Source of the DNA: CAZDAM01 sp964503595
GTDB taxonomy: Bacteria > Muiribacteriota > UBA6191
Length of the DNA stretch: 26,855 nt
Assembly: GCA_964503595.1 (NCBI GenBank)
Contig: CAZDAM010000045.1
Coordinates: 1-26,855 of the forward strand
Direction of reading: 5' to 3'
A program made the translations under genes and the position numbers. Numbering within the stretch: the first letter of the stretch is position 1; every line of letters begins with the position of its first letter. The notes under the pieces are model-generated. The model did not search any database. It was not told the origin of the DNA and saw only the letters and a program-made list of their open reading frames with translations. Shown piece after piece: positions 16,312-24,265 of the stretch.

Positions 16312-17669
16312 AACCTTTCTTCCTTTCCAGCCCGACCCAGACAGGTCACATCTCCGGCTCCCATCGTCATGAGAACATCCCCCGGCTGCATGTTCCGTTT
16401 AAAATACCCGATATCCGGGACAGAATCGAGAACTTCCACACAGGTTCTCTCAAGCTCAAGCCGGATATAAAGCTCCCACGAGCTGACTCCCGCTCTGGGT
16501 TTTTCCCCTGCTGCATAAACCGGCAGAAGCCATAAAAAATCAGCATCTCCGAAAGCTACGGCAAACTCCGACATCAGATGACCAAGACGGGAAAAACGAT
16601 GAGGCTGAAAAATCACACCCAGCCGTCCGCCTCTTTCTCTGGCCAGAGCCCGGGCTGCCTTCAGGGTCGCCAGGACTTCAGCCGGATGATGGGCGTAATC
16701 GTCTAGGATCAGAATATTGTCTTTTTCATCCACGGTTTCAAATCTGCGCTGAACCCCCCCGAAAACCAGAAGGCCTGCTGCAATTGATTCCGGAGCAATA
16801 CCAATCTGGTGTGAAAGAGCAAAGGCAGCCAGAGAATTAAGGATATTATGCTCGCCCGGAACACCCAGCCTGATCCGAATCAGAAAGCGACCCTGGTGCC
16901 AGACATCATAGGAGGAAGACCTGCCTTCAAGACTGATGTTTTTCGCCCGGTACTGGGCTTCAGGAGAAAAACCATACGTAATGGAATCCCGCTTGGAAGA
17001 AAGCCCCTTAAGAAACTCGTCTTCAACACAAAGCACCGGAATCCCTTCCAGACCCAGCACATAGCCTTCAAAAGCACTCTGAAGATTTTTCAAATCGCCG
17101 TAGTGCTCCAGATGATCGTTGTCAACATTGGTGACAATCGCATGCGTTGCCGGCATCAGAATAAAACTCCCATCCGACTCATCGGCTTCGGCAATCAGAA
17201 ACTCTCCCCGACCCATACGAGCATTGCCGCCCATATGCGAAGCCTCTCCACCTACGATTGTGGTGGGATCCAGTCCTGCTTCCGTCAGAACTGCTGACAG
17301 CATGCTCGTCGTCGTGGTCTTCCCGTGGCAGCCCGCCACGGCAATACCCGTCCGGCCTTCCATGAACCAGCCCAGAAGCTCAGCCCGCTTTTTTACAACC
17401 AGCCCGCTCTGACGAGCAAAAAGCAGCTCTTCATTGGACTCGGGAATAGCCGAAGAAATCACGACTACAGGCTCTGCGGTGATGTTATTCAAACTGTGAG
17501 GGAAAGAAATGGATGCCCCCCGACTTGACAGCCTCCGGGTTACTTCGGACTGACGCAGATCGGATCCACTTACGGTAAAGCCGTTTTCCAGACAAATCTG
17601 GGCGATACCACTCATTCCAGTGCCGCCTATTCCTATGAAGTGGAACTTCTGCACTTCTTCAGCTTTCAT
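16308..17669 (-). CDS. murC: UDP-N-acetylmuramate--L-alanine ligase MurC
   Basis: MurC adds L-alanine to UDP-MurNAc, the first amino acid of the peptidoglycan stem, using ATP in the cytoplasm. The 453-residue product contains the N-terminal UDP-binding FIGIGGTGMSGIA (residues 11-23), the ATP loop GCHGKTTTT (113-121), IAEADESDGSF in the central domain, TNVDNDHLEHYG, and DDYAHHPAE plus PHRFSRLGHL in the C-terminal domain. All are typical of MurC rather than MurD/E/F. I chose the ATG at 17669 because GGAGG is six bases upstream; the adjacent ATG at 17672 is possible, and an extension to a TTG at 17744 is unlikely. A 141-base gap separates it from murG, the largest gap in the cluster. Confidence 0.97.
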   Translation of the reverse strand: MKAEEVQKFHFIGIGGTGMSGIAQICLENGFTVSGSDLRQSEVTRRLSSRGASISFPHSLNNITAEPVVVISSAIPESNEELLFARQSGLVVKKRAELLGWFMEGRTGIAVAGCHGKTTTTSMLSAVLTEAGLDPTTIVGGEASHMGGNARMGRGEFLIAEADESDGSFILMPATHAIVTNVDNDHLEHYGDLKNLQSAFEGYVLGLEGIPVLCVEDEFLKGLSSKRDSITYGFSPEAQYRAKNISLEGRSSSYDVWHQGRFLIRIRLGVPGEHNILNSLAAFALSHQIGIAPESIAAGLLVFGGVQRRFETVDEKDNILILDDYAHHPAEVLATLKAARALARERGGRLGVIFQPHRFSRLGHLMSEFAVAFGDADFLWLLPVYAAGEKPRAGVSSWELYIRLELERTCVEVLDSVPDIGYFKRNMQPGDVLMTMGAGDVTCLGRAGKEERL

Positions 17670-17810
17670 CATGGGCCTCCATGGTCTCTCATTGTAATCC
17701 AGCCTGAAAACAATGGATTTGTTCCCCTGTACATCGGCAGACAAAAACAGGCAATGAAGACCAGATCTTGTTACAAATAACGCATGAGGATATCATGGAC
17801 TTTCTAAAAA

Positions 17811-18848
17811 TCAACCCTGGAGGCCACGGAGCAGGTCTTCTGCTACTATTTGTGCTGCAGACTTCACTGGTTTCTCCGGGTAGGCATTTCGCATTTCCAA
17901 AAGCCTCTGTGGATCCCCCCAAAGCTTCAGCACCTCTTCATGCAGGCCCTTAAGCTCACTGTCTTCCACCAGATGGCACGCACCAGCATGGACCAGATGC
18001 TCACAATTCAACTCCTGCTGCCTGTCCCGGTGATGTGGATAGGGAACACAAAAAGCCGGAACCCGAAAACACTCAAGCTCGGCAACAGTGGAAGCCCCTG
18101 GACGACAGAGCACAAGGGCCGCATTTTCATAGGCACTGGCCATTCCCTGCATAAATGGAAGAATCCTGACAGATTCTCTCTGAAGTTCCCGATAGGCTTC
18201 ATACTCCTTTTCCCCGGTAATCCAGACCAGGTCCCCTGGAAGATCATATTCACAGAGCTTACTGGCAAACTGATTCAGACTCGAAGCCCCAAGAGAAGCC
18301 CCAAAAACCAGAAAAGAATCCGGTTTTATGTCAAATTCACTCCGCTCCAGAAAAAGCGGAGTTCCACTCCTAAGAAGATTCCGGGTCAGGCCCAGAGGTT
18401 TTTGGTAATGGACATAAATCCGTCTTGCCCAACCTCGAAACCAGCGATTCACTTTTCCGGCAATCCGGTTGGGCTCAATCAGAAACAGAGGGACCCCCCT
18501 CAGCACTGCATGCAAACAGACAGGAAAGGCAGCATGCCCTCCTGTAGACAGTACCGCCTGCCAGCTTTCTTTCTGAAAGAGTGCGTCTACTTCTAAAGCA
18601 GCCCGTAAAATCCGCCATATGCGGCCCGGAACAGCTCCCCGGTGGAATTTTCCTGATTTCAGAAAGATGCAGGGAGTCCCGGTTTTCTCCGGCCAGGCAT
18701 CTTCCATTCTTCCATGAGGAAAAAGATGAAAGCTCTGATGGCCCCGGCTTTCAAGTTCAGTTGCCACTGCCTGAAGAGGCCTTAGATGACCTCCCGATCC
18801 CCCTCCTGCCAGGGCAATCCTGAAAGCAGAACCTAAGTTAGTTTTCAT
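17811..18848 (-). CDS. murG: UDP-GlcNAc:lipid I N-acetylglucosaminyltransferase MurG
   Basis: MurG transfers GlcNAc to lipid I to form lipid II at the inner face of the cytoplasmic membrane. The 345-residue protein has the N-terminal glycine loop AGGGSGGHLRPLQAV (about 13-27), STGGHAAFPV in place of the usual GGY-like second loop, the IEPNRIAGKVNR segment, FGASLGASSLN in the C-domain, and the donor-binding CRPGASTVAELECFRVPAFCVPYP region. These fit MurG, slightly shorter than usual and fairly divergent. I chose the ATG at 18848, inside the last codons of ftsW (11-base overlap), instead of a longer upstream frame, because the glycine loop then lies at the normal distance from the start. Confidence 0.94.
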   Translation of the reverse strand: MKTNLGSAFRIALAGGGSGGHLRPLQAVATELESRGHQSFHLFPHGRMEDAWPEKTGTPCIFLKSGKFHRGAVPGRIWRILRAALEVDALFQKESWQAVLSTGGHAAFPVCLHAVLRGVPLFLIEPNRIAGKVNRWFRGWARRIYVHYQKPLGLTRNLLRSGTPLFLERSEFDIKPDSFLVFGASLGASSLNQFASKLCEYDLPGDLVWITGEKEYEAYRELQRESVRILPFMQGMASAYENAALVLCRPGASTVAELECFRVPAFCVPYPHHRDRQQELNCEHLVHAGACHLVEDSELKGLHEEVLKLWGDPQRLLEMRNAYPEKPVKSAAQIVAEDLLRGLQG

Positions 18849-19974
18849 AACGGCAATAACGACTGATCGCGAGGAGGAACCCTGTTGAGACCAGATTGAT
18901 GACAAGGGCCGTACCTCCATAGCTGATAAAAGGCAGAGGAACCCCGGTAGGAGGAATCAGGCCGGAGACTACAAGAAGATTGATCAGGGCCTGGATCATG
19001 ATGTAGACGGTGATTCCGTAAGCCATCAACCGACCAAACAACTCTTCCGTATTCAGAGCAATCTTGAATCCTCTCCATGCCAGAATCATGAAGGCAAAAA
19101 CCACTATGGCACAGCCTACAAAACCAAATTCTTCACCCAGAATGGCAAAGATAAAGTCTGTATGCTCTTCCGGCAGATAGAAAAACTTCTGTCTTGACTG
19201 GCCAAGTCCGAGACCACTTAGCCCTCCTGAACCCAAAGAGACATAGGACTGAATGATCTGGTATCCAGAACCCAACTGATTTTCCCAAGGATCAAAGAAA
19301 GCCATGGCTCGCTTCAGACGATAAGGAGTGACCAGGACCAGATAAAGGCTTCCGGCAACCCCAACTGCCCCAATTCCTCCCAAAATCCACCAGTTGGGAT
19401 ACATCAGGAAAATCATGGACATACCAATCATGGAAACAACCAGGGCTGTCGACATATTCGGCTGGCGATCAATCAGAAAGAAGACAAGGCCAAGAATCAG
19501 AAATTCCGGCAGAATCACCCGCTTGAAAGCACTACTTACCAGAGGAATCCTCATCAGAGAGCGTGATAGCCAAAGTATGTAACAGACCTTGAAGACCTCC
19601 GAGGGCTGAAATCGTAAAAGTCCGATATCAATCCAGCGCCTCCCACCATTGACATAGACCCCAAGGCCCGGCACGAAAACCAGAATCAGAAGAATAATAC
19701 CGGCCAGAAGCCCAATCCCAGCAAACTGCATGAGCTTTCGATAGTCCAGAAACGTGACCAGAAGCATCAACCCCAACCCAAAACCAACCCTGAGAAAATG
19801 CAGGCGGAAATAATGCAGACTGTCATCCCTCTCATGCATGGAGATTACAGAGGAAGACGAGTAGACCATAATCAGCCCGAAAGCCAACAGAAAGAGAACG
19901 GTAAACAGGAGAATCTGGTCCGGGTAAGACCAGGGATGATTCCGCGCCGACAGGTTCTTGAAGCGGAATTTCAC
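18838..19974 (-). CDS. ftsW: Lipid II polymerase FtsW (SEDS family)
   Basis: FtsW is the division-specific SEDS glycosyltransferase that polymerises lipid II in the inner membrane. The 378-residue protein has about ten hydrophobic segments. Family motifs are visible: GGRRWIDIG-x-FQPSEVFK (about 110-129), the LPEEHTDFIFAILGEEFGFVG block, and PPTGVPLPFISYGGTALV near the end. The loop usually written QPD in this family reads QPNMSTALV here (N173). Position between murD and murG makes FtsW more likely than RodA. Its ATG overlaps the murD stop by four bases (ATGA). The partner transpeptidase FtsI is not in the window. Confidence 0.96.
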   Translation of the reverse strand: MKFRFKNLSARNHPWSYPDQILLFTVLFLLAFGLIMVYSSSSVISMHERDDSLHYFRLHFLRVGFGLGLMLLVTFLDYRKLMQFAGIGLLAGIILLILVFVPGLGVYVNGGRRWIDIGLLRFQPSEVFKVCYILWLSRSLMRIPLVSSAFKRVILPEFLILGLVFFLIDRQPNMSTALVVSMIGMSMIFLMYPNWWILGGIGAVGVAGSLYLVLVTPYRLKRAMAFFDPWENQLGSGYQIIQSYVSLGSGGLSGLGLGQSRQKFFYLPEEHTDFIFAILGEEFGFVGCAIVVFAFMILAWRGFKIALNTEELFGRLMAYGITVYIMIQALINLLVVSGLIPPTGVPLPFISYGGTALVINLVSTGFLLAISRYCRYEN

Positions 19975-21167
19975 ATTTTTTGGATGAATTCCTTGAATGC
20001 TCGCCCCCGGTTTTCAAAAGATGGAAACTGATCCAGGCTGCTTAGCCCCGGACTCAGAAGCACTTCACTCCCAAGCTCATGCTTAAGACTCCCAAGCACT
20101 GTCAGCATATCCTGAAATCTGGGTTCCACAATAACAGACGGGATCCACCCTTTCAATGCCAAAGCCGCCTCTGCAAGCTCCCCGTAACAGAAAACATGTC
20201 TGAGCCTGTTGCGATAGGGCTTCAACCCCTCCCAGAGACAGGACGGATCAATCCCCTTACTCTTGCCACCCAGAATCAGACTGATGGAATCTGTTCTCAT
20301 CCGCGCCAGAGCATATAGGGTAGCTCCAAAGGTTGTAGCCTTGCTGTCATTATAAAAGCTGCGTCCATCCCGGCAGAAAAACAGCTCCAGCCGATGTTCA
20401 AGGGGCTTGAAGTCGACCTCAACCGGCAGGGGGTCGATTCCAAGACATTCCAGAATGCGGGCACACACACCCAAAGCTGGCGCAATCGGCTGAAAACGGA
20501 AAAACTCAGCTTGCTGGCTCAAATCTTCAGGCCAGGGCAGGAGCGAACTGGATTCATCCTCTTTCAAAATGGATTCGGGGACCAGAAAATTACGCCGATC
20601 CTTCACTCTCTGTCCAAGCTGCAGCTTGTCCTGAATATATTCCTCAAGGCTGGTATGCCAGTCCAGATGATTTGGCTCAAGATTCAGAATGACCCCGCAC
20701 TCCATCTGGGGAGCTTTCAGGTCGTGCAGCTGAAAACTGGACAGCTCAAGTACGATAAAATCAGGCTTGCTGACTTCAAGAGCCAACTGACTCAAGGGAG
20801 TCCCGATATTGCCGGCTACCTCAGCCGAATAACCAAGCCCCCTTAGCCAGGAAGCCAGAAAGCTGACCGTCGTCGACTTCCCGCTGCTTCCTGTCACACC
20901 AATAAAACGGGTCTTTGGAAAATGTCGACTGGCGTAGGAAATTTCATTGTCACAGACCCCAAGGGCTCTTACCGGATGACGAGAAGACAGACCCGGGACA
21001 ACGTAAATTCTTTCCCAATTGCGACTCCTCACCTCTTTCTGTGAAATTCCCTTGAAACCTTCGTATTCAACAGGCTGATCCGAAGCCAGGCAAAACTCAG
21101 CTCCATCCTGTTTCAAAAGTTCCAGCAGAGCCTGATTGGTTTTTCCAAGACCATACAAAAGCACCAT
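19971..21167 (-). CDS. murD: UDP-N-acetylmuramoylalanine--D-glutamate ligase MurD
   Basis: MurD adds D-glutamate to UDP-MurNAc-L-Ala with ATP in the cytoplasm. The 398-residue product is somewhat short for the family. It has an N-terminal UDP-binding YGLGKTNQALL segment, the ATP loop GVTGSSGKSTT (about 90-100; most homologues end KTT), AGNIGTPLS, ELSSFQLHD, NLEPNHLDWH, and the C-terminal NDSKATT and LSPGLSSLDQFPSFENRG motifs that are diagnostic for MurD. The ATG at 21167 has GAGGGG six bases upstream, so I preferred it to a frame opening 60 bases earlier. It is the first gene of the dcw block here. murE, murF and mraY are not upstream. Confidence 0.96.
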   Translation of the reverse strand: MVLLYGLGKTNQALLELLKQDGAEFCLASDQPVEYEGFKGISQKEVRSRNWERIYVVPGLSSRHPVRALGVCDNEISYASRHFPKTRFIGVTGSSGKSTTVSFLASWLRGLGYSAEVAGNIGTPLSQLALEVSKPDFIVLELSSFQLHDLKAPQMECGVILNLEPNHLDWHTSLEEYIQDKLQLGQRVKDRRNFLVPESILKEDESSSLLPWPEDLSQQAEFFRFQPIAPALGVCARILECLGIDPLPVEVDFKPLEHRLELFFCRDGRSFYNDSKATTFGATLYALARMRTDSISLILGGKSKGIDPSCLWEGLKPYRNRLRHVFCYGELAEAALALKGWIPSVIVEPRFQDMLTVLGSLKHELGSEVLLSPGLSSLDQFPSFENRGRAFKEFIQKM

Positions 21168-21187
21168 AGTTTTCCCCTCACAGAACG

Positions 21188-21208
21188 AAAAAACCCCCGA
21201 CTCGAGGG
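21188..21208 (-). terminator. Terminator after the Cys-rich repeat gene
   Basis: On the minus strand CCCTC, loop GAGTC, GGGGG (one T-G wobble) is followed by six T (21193-21188). It lies between the Cys-rich gene and the murD start, so the two are probably separate transcripts, with little room for a murD promoter after it. Confidence 0.65.
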
Positions 21209-21242
21209 CCGAGGGCTGCAGCTTCAAGCAAGTATGAAAAAA

Positions 21243-21907
21243 TTATTTCTTGCAACAGCCTTTCTTGGCCTGTGCTTTTTCAGTTTTGGTCTTGCAACAG
21301 GATTTGGAAGCCTTGGCCTTGGAAGCACAGCCACCACAGCCGCCTTTCCTGCNNNNNNNNNNNNNNNNNNNNNNNNNNNNNNNNNNNNNNNNNNNNNNNN
21401 NNNNNNNNNNNNNNNNNNNNNNNNNNNNNNNNNNNNNNNNNNNNNNNNNNNNTCTTTCTTGCCATGAGCATGAGATGTATTGCAGCAGGATTTGGAAGCC
21501 TTGGCCTTGGAAGCACAGCCACCACAGCCGCCTTTCCTGCAGTCAGATTTTCCACAGCAGGCCTTGCCGGTATTGCAGGAAGAACAATCTTTCTTGCCAT
21601 GAGCATGAGATGTATTGCAGCAGGATTTGGAAGCCTTGGCCTCACACTTGGGGCAAGCTGATTTGGCGCCACACTCAGCGCAGGCTTTGCCTTCTTCAGC
21701 CTTCCACTGGCTGTAAATCACCGAGGGCCTGTATTCACGACCGGCGAGCTCGGCCACACGACGGCGCACAGACTCCAGACGCTCCATAGCATGTACAGAT
21801 CCCGTGGCTGAGCCATAAGAACCGTCTATTTTTTTCAGACCGGTGTCAGCCATCGGCGAACAGACAAACGCTAAAACAAGGGTAATGAGAGCCAGAAACT
21901 TTTGCAT
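21243..21907 (-). CDS. Exported Cys/Lys-rich tandem-repeat protein, interrupted by an assembly gap
   Basis: The protein starts with a signal peptide (MQKFLALITLVLAFVCSPMA) and a helical region of about 50 residues, then CAECGAKSACPKCEA, then 45-residue repeats. Each repeat has nine Cys and two His (SCCNTSHAHGKKDCSSC ... CRKGGCGGCASKAKASK). The end reads SCCKTKTEKAQAKKGCCKK then TAA at 21245-21243. One hundred N (21353-21452) interrupt it. A naive translation across the N shifts frame; the true ending is the in-repeat frame. The Cys pattern suggests metal binding or disulfide cross-linking, but I know no matching family. The ATG at 21907 is preceded by GGAG at nine bases, and a strong promoter lies at 21951-21980. 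The terminator after it makes it a single-gene unit next to the dcw cluster. Confidence 0.75.
21300..21642 (-). repeat. 135-bp tandem coding repeats flanking an assembly gap
   Basis: The 55 bases at 21453-21507 are identical to 21588-21642, a period of 135 bases (45 codons). The 53 bases at 21300-21352 left of the N run are identical to 21488-21540. The gap therefore lies within the same repeat array. Near-perfect identity points to recent expansion or homogenisation. Confidence 0.9.
21353..21452. other. Assembly gap of 100 N
   Basis: Exactly 100 N, a conventional placeholder for a gap of unknown size. Continuing the flanking repeat predicts a true gap of 47 plus a multiple of 135 bases. That value also restores the reading frame of the Cys-rich gene, whereas 100 does not. 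Confidence 0.95.
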
Positions 21908-21950
21908 GTGCACCATCTCCATAAATTATAGTAGAAACTCAAGGTTGCGG

Positions 21951-21980
21951 ATTATATCAGTGCCCAAGAATTTTCTTCAA
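21951..21980 (-). promoter_or_regulatory. Sigma-70-type promoter for the Cys-rich repeat gene
   Basis: On the minus strand TTGAAG (21980-21975) is followed after 18 bases by a perfect TATAAT (21956-21951). The start of transcription would fall about 35-40 bases before the ATG at 21907. A second TATAAT (21930-21925) lies closer but lacks a -35. Confidence 0.6.
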
Positions 21981-22056
21981 GCCAAGCCAAAGTTTTCCCC
22001 TATATCCTTGTACTTCCTGTCCCAGAATGGAAAAATATTCTCCCGGAGGGATCAAC

Positions 22057-22803
22057 ATGGCCGTACCTGTGGACGCGAAGAAACTTCAAACCCTGCAAGC
22101 TGAACTCGAAGAACTCAAGAACAGGGCTCCACTGGAATCCTTCTTCCATCGGCTCAAGCCCGGTCAGGAGCTTCTTCTGCATGAGCGAGAACCCCTGGAA
22201 CTGAAGATTCTTCAGATCTGGCCTCTTCCCAAAGCCCCCCTGAATGAAACTCTGGCTCAGGCCCTAAGAACCAGTCTTTTCTGGGAATTCTCGCCACTAA
22301 ACCCTCTGGATACCGACTGCATGAGTCTCATGGAAAAAATCCGGGGTGCCCAAAAACTATGCCTTTTGTGGCATCAGCCCATCATAGATCCATGGCAGAT
22401 TTACTATGCCCGTTACCTGGGAGCCCAGGCCATCAGCATCTACCCGGCCATTCTTTCCCCGGCCGATCTTCTGACCCTGATTCTGCTTTGCAAGGAACTC
22501 GGTATGACAGCAATCCCGGCTCTTCTGTCGCGCTCCTGCCTCCAGCAGTCCCTGCAAACCCCTGCCCCTTGGTTGGCAATCCGGGAAGCAAACCCACTTG
22601 GGCCCAATCTGAGCCCTCAGGAAATTCTGGAAATTGGCGCCGAAATCCCGGAAAATCGCAAACTCATACTCTTTCACACCAAAGACAATCCCGGTCTGAT
22701 GGAAGAGTTTAACGAACTGACCCCGGAAGCCTTTTTCACCCCTGCAGAGCTTTACATGAAACCGAAGCCAAAGTCGGGAAAACCCCCGGCAAGAGCCTTT
22801 TAG
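22057..22803 (+). CDS. TrpC-like (indole-3-glycerol-phosphate synthase fold) protein lacking catalytic residues
   Basis: The 248-residue product has a short coiled N-terminus (8-25), then a region resembling TrpC. PIIDPWQIYYARYLGAQAIS (108-127) matches the TrpC FIIDPYQIYEAR-x-GADAIL segment, and LLTLILLCKELGM (138-150) matches the following helix. By this alignment the catalytic residues are lost: Lys53 corresponds to L52, Lys110 to H106, Glu159 to A155 and Asn180 to R176. It is therefore probably a pseudoenzyme with a barrel fold. The start is set by GGAGGG six bases before the ATG at 22057. The end is a Lys/Pro-rich tail. It converges on trpS with a 4-base stop overlap and has no other trp biosynthetic neighbours. 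The alignment was made from memory. Confidence 0.6.
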   Translation: MAVPVDAKKLQTLQAELEELKNRAPLESFFHRLKPGQELLLHEREPLELKILQIWPLPKAPLNETLAQALRTSLFWEFSPLNPLDTDCMSLMEKIRGAQKLCLLWHQPIIDPWQIYYARYLGAQAISIYPAILSPADLLTLILLCKELGMTAIPALLSRSCLQQSLQTPAPWLAIREANPLGPNLSPQEILEIGAEIPENRKLILFHTKDNPGLMEEFNELTPEAFFTPAELYMKPKPKSGKPPARAF

Positions 22804-23801
22804 CAGGGATGAACCCGAAGACCTAATGCATCTTCAACCTCTGCAAGTGTCCCGGCTGCAATCAAAGATGCCCGATCAGCCCCACTCTTGAGATTCCTCA
22901 GAAGTTCGGCCTTGTCCTGCATCAGATCTGCATACTTCTCACGGACCGGGCGCAGGAATTCAGCCACAGCCTCAGCTGTTTCAACTTTCAGGTGGCCATA
23001 TTGACGACCCTCAAAATGAGCCACTGATTCCTCCATCGTTCTTGATGTCACCGAAGCAAAAATAGTCAGAAGATTGGAAACTCCCGGCTGGTTTGACACA
23101 TCAAAGCAGATCCGGTTCTCTGAATCCGTCACGGCAGCTTTGAATTTCTTCAGGATCTGTCCGGGTTCATCCAGAAGCAATATATTTGCCTTGGGATTTT
23201 CATCCGACTTGGACATCTTGGATTCGGGCTCCTGAAGAGACATAATCCGAGCCCCAAATGTCGCAATATGAGGAGTCGGAACAGTAAAAATATCCCCATA
23301 GAGAGAATTCATCCTCTCCGCCAGATCCCGGGTCAGCTCCAGGTGCTGCTTCTGATCTTCTCCAACCGGAACCCGATCGGCTCGATAAAGCAGAATATCA
23401 GAGGCCATCAGAACCGGGTAATTCAAAAGCCCTGCATAAATTCCGGAGGTTCCCTGCTTCAGAGATTTATCCTTGAACTGAGTCATTCTCTGCAATTCCC
23501 CAAGCCCCGTATGACAGTTCAGAATCCATGCCAGCTGGGCATGTTCCATGACATCGGACTGGATAAAAATAGCCGCCTCATCAGGATCAATCCCACAGGC
23601 AATATACTGAGCCGCAATGGAAAGGGTTCTCTCCCTGAGCACTTCGGGATCCTGGCGTACCGTAATGGCATGCAGATTCACAATCATGAAAAGGGCTTCG
23701 AAATCGCGCTGAAGCTCAAGCCAGCTTTTCATCGCTCCAATATAATGTCCGATATTCAGATCCCCGGATGGTTGAATCCCACTTAAAATCCTCTGCCGCA
23801 T
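22800..23801 (-). CDS. trpS: Tryptophanyl-tRNA synthetase
   Basis: TrpRS charges tRNA-Trp in the cytoplasm. The 333-residue class I enzyme shows the HIGH-type motif in SGIQPSGDLNIGHYIGA (7-23) and KMSKSDENP (195-203). Between them lie QSDVMEHAQLAWILNC and YPVLMASDILLYRADRVPVGEDQKQHLEL, typical of bacterial TrpRS. Length is normal and no key residue is missing. The ATG is two bases after the stop of the methyltransferase-like gene, whose final codons contain GGGG that can serve as ribosome site, so translation is coupled. Its 3' end overlaps the stop of the TrpC-like gene on the other strand by four bases. Confidence 0.97.
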   Translation of the reverse strand: MRQRILSGIQPSGDLNIGHYIGAMKSWLELQRDFEALFMIVNLHAITVRQDPEVLRERTLSIAAQYIACGIDPDEAAIFIQSDVMEHAQLAWILNCHTGLGELQRMTQFKDKSLKQGTSGIYAGLLNYPVLMASDILLYRADRVPVGEDQKQHLELTRDLAERMNSLYGDIFTVPTPHIATFGARIMSLQEPESKMSKSDENPKANILLLDEPGQILKKFKAAVTDSENRICFDVSNQPGVSNLLTIFASVTSRTMEESVAHFEGRQYGHLKVETAEAVAEFLRPVREKYADLMQDKAELLRNLKSGADRASLIAAGTLAEVEDALGLRVHPC

Positions 23802-23802
23802 T

Positions 23803-24252
23803 CTATCCCCTTCTTACACTCAGATATTCATTCCCAGCTCCAAAGGCTTCATGCTGAAGCTCCCTATGGATCGGAGTCTCAAAACCCGTTTCTTTCATCA
23901 GTGGGTGCCAAAAACCAATCCCTCTGCCTTCAGAAGACTCATGAATCAGAATCCGCCCGTTGGTCTTCAGTCCCTCGTAAACCCTTTTCAGAACCGAACC
24001 AGCTTCATGAGAAGAAAAATCAAATCCCATCAACCAGACAAAATGAAGGGACTGCTCCGAAGCAAAAAAACCCTCGGGCCTTCCCAGCAGAAGTCCTTCT
24101 CCAGGCTCCTCGCAGACAAAGGATACATTCAATTCCTGAGACAGACAGGTCCTTACCTCGTCAATCCATTCCTTCCTGCGGAAAAACAAAAGCGCCCGAC
24201 TTCCGGGCCCAAGAGACAATAAGCTGCTCATGAGTTCGGAAACCGGGCGCAT
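23803..24252 (-). CDS. Methyltransferase-like remnant protein
   Basis: This is a 149-residue protein. The middle and end (FVWLMGFDF about 70-80, then LKRVYEGLKTNGRILIHESS about 88-107, then a C-terminal strand ending EYLSVRRG) resemble the second half of class I SAM-dependent methyltransferases. The glycine-rich SAM loop that should come first is not present. It may be a degenerate or non-methylating relative. I am unsure of the family. The ATG at 24252 is preceded by GGGA at five bases; an adjacent TTG at 24255 is possible. It lies 13 bases after pepA and two bases before trpS, in a three-gene operon. Confidence 0.6.
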   Translation of the reverse strand: MRPVSELMSSLLSLGPGSRALLFFRRKEWIDEVRTCLSQELNVSFVCEEPGEGLLLGRPEGFFASEQSLHFVWLMGFDFSSHEAGSVLKRVYEGLKTNGRILIHESSEGRGIGFWHPLMKETGFETPIHRELQHEAFGAGNEYLSVRRG

Positions 24253-24265
24253 CAAATTCCCGACC

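Noticed and set aside
17670..17744. N-terminal extension of MurC to a TTG at 17744
   Set aside because: The extra residues do not look like MurC, and GGAGG before the ATGs at 17672/17669 is a far better start.
17780..17815. Possible promoter TTGATT-16-TATCCT between murG and murC
   Set aside because: The -10 match is only 4/6 and spacing is short; not strong enough to list.
21224..21352. Continuation of the Cys-rich frame through the N run to a stop at 21224
   Set aside because: The 100 N are a placeholder that shifts the frame. The alternative frame loses the Cys repeats, while the frame ending at 21243 keeps them.
21300..21642. CRISPR-like direct repeats
   Set aside because: The repeat period is 135 bases, fully coding and in frame, with no short repeat-spacer structure.
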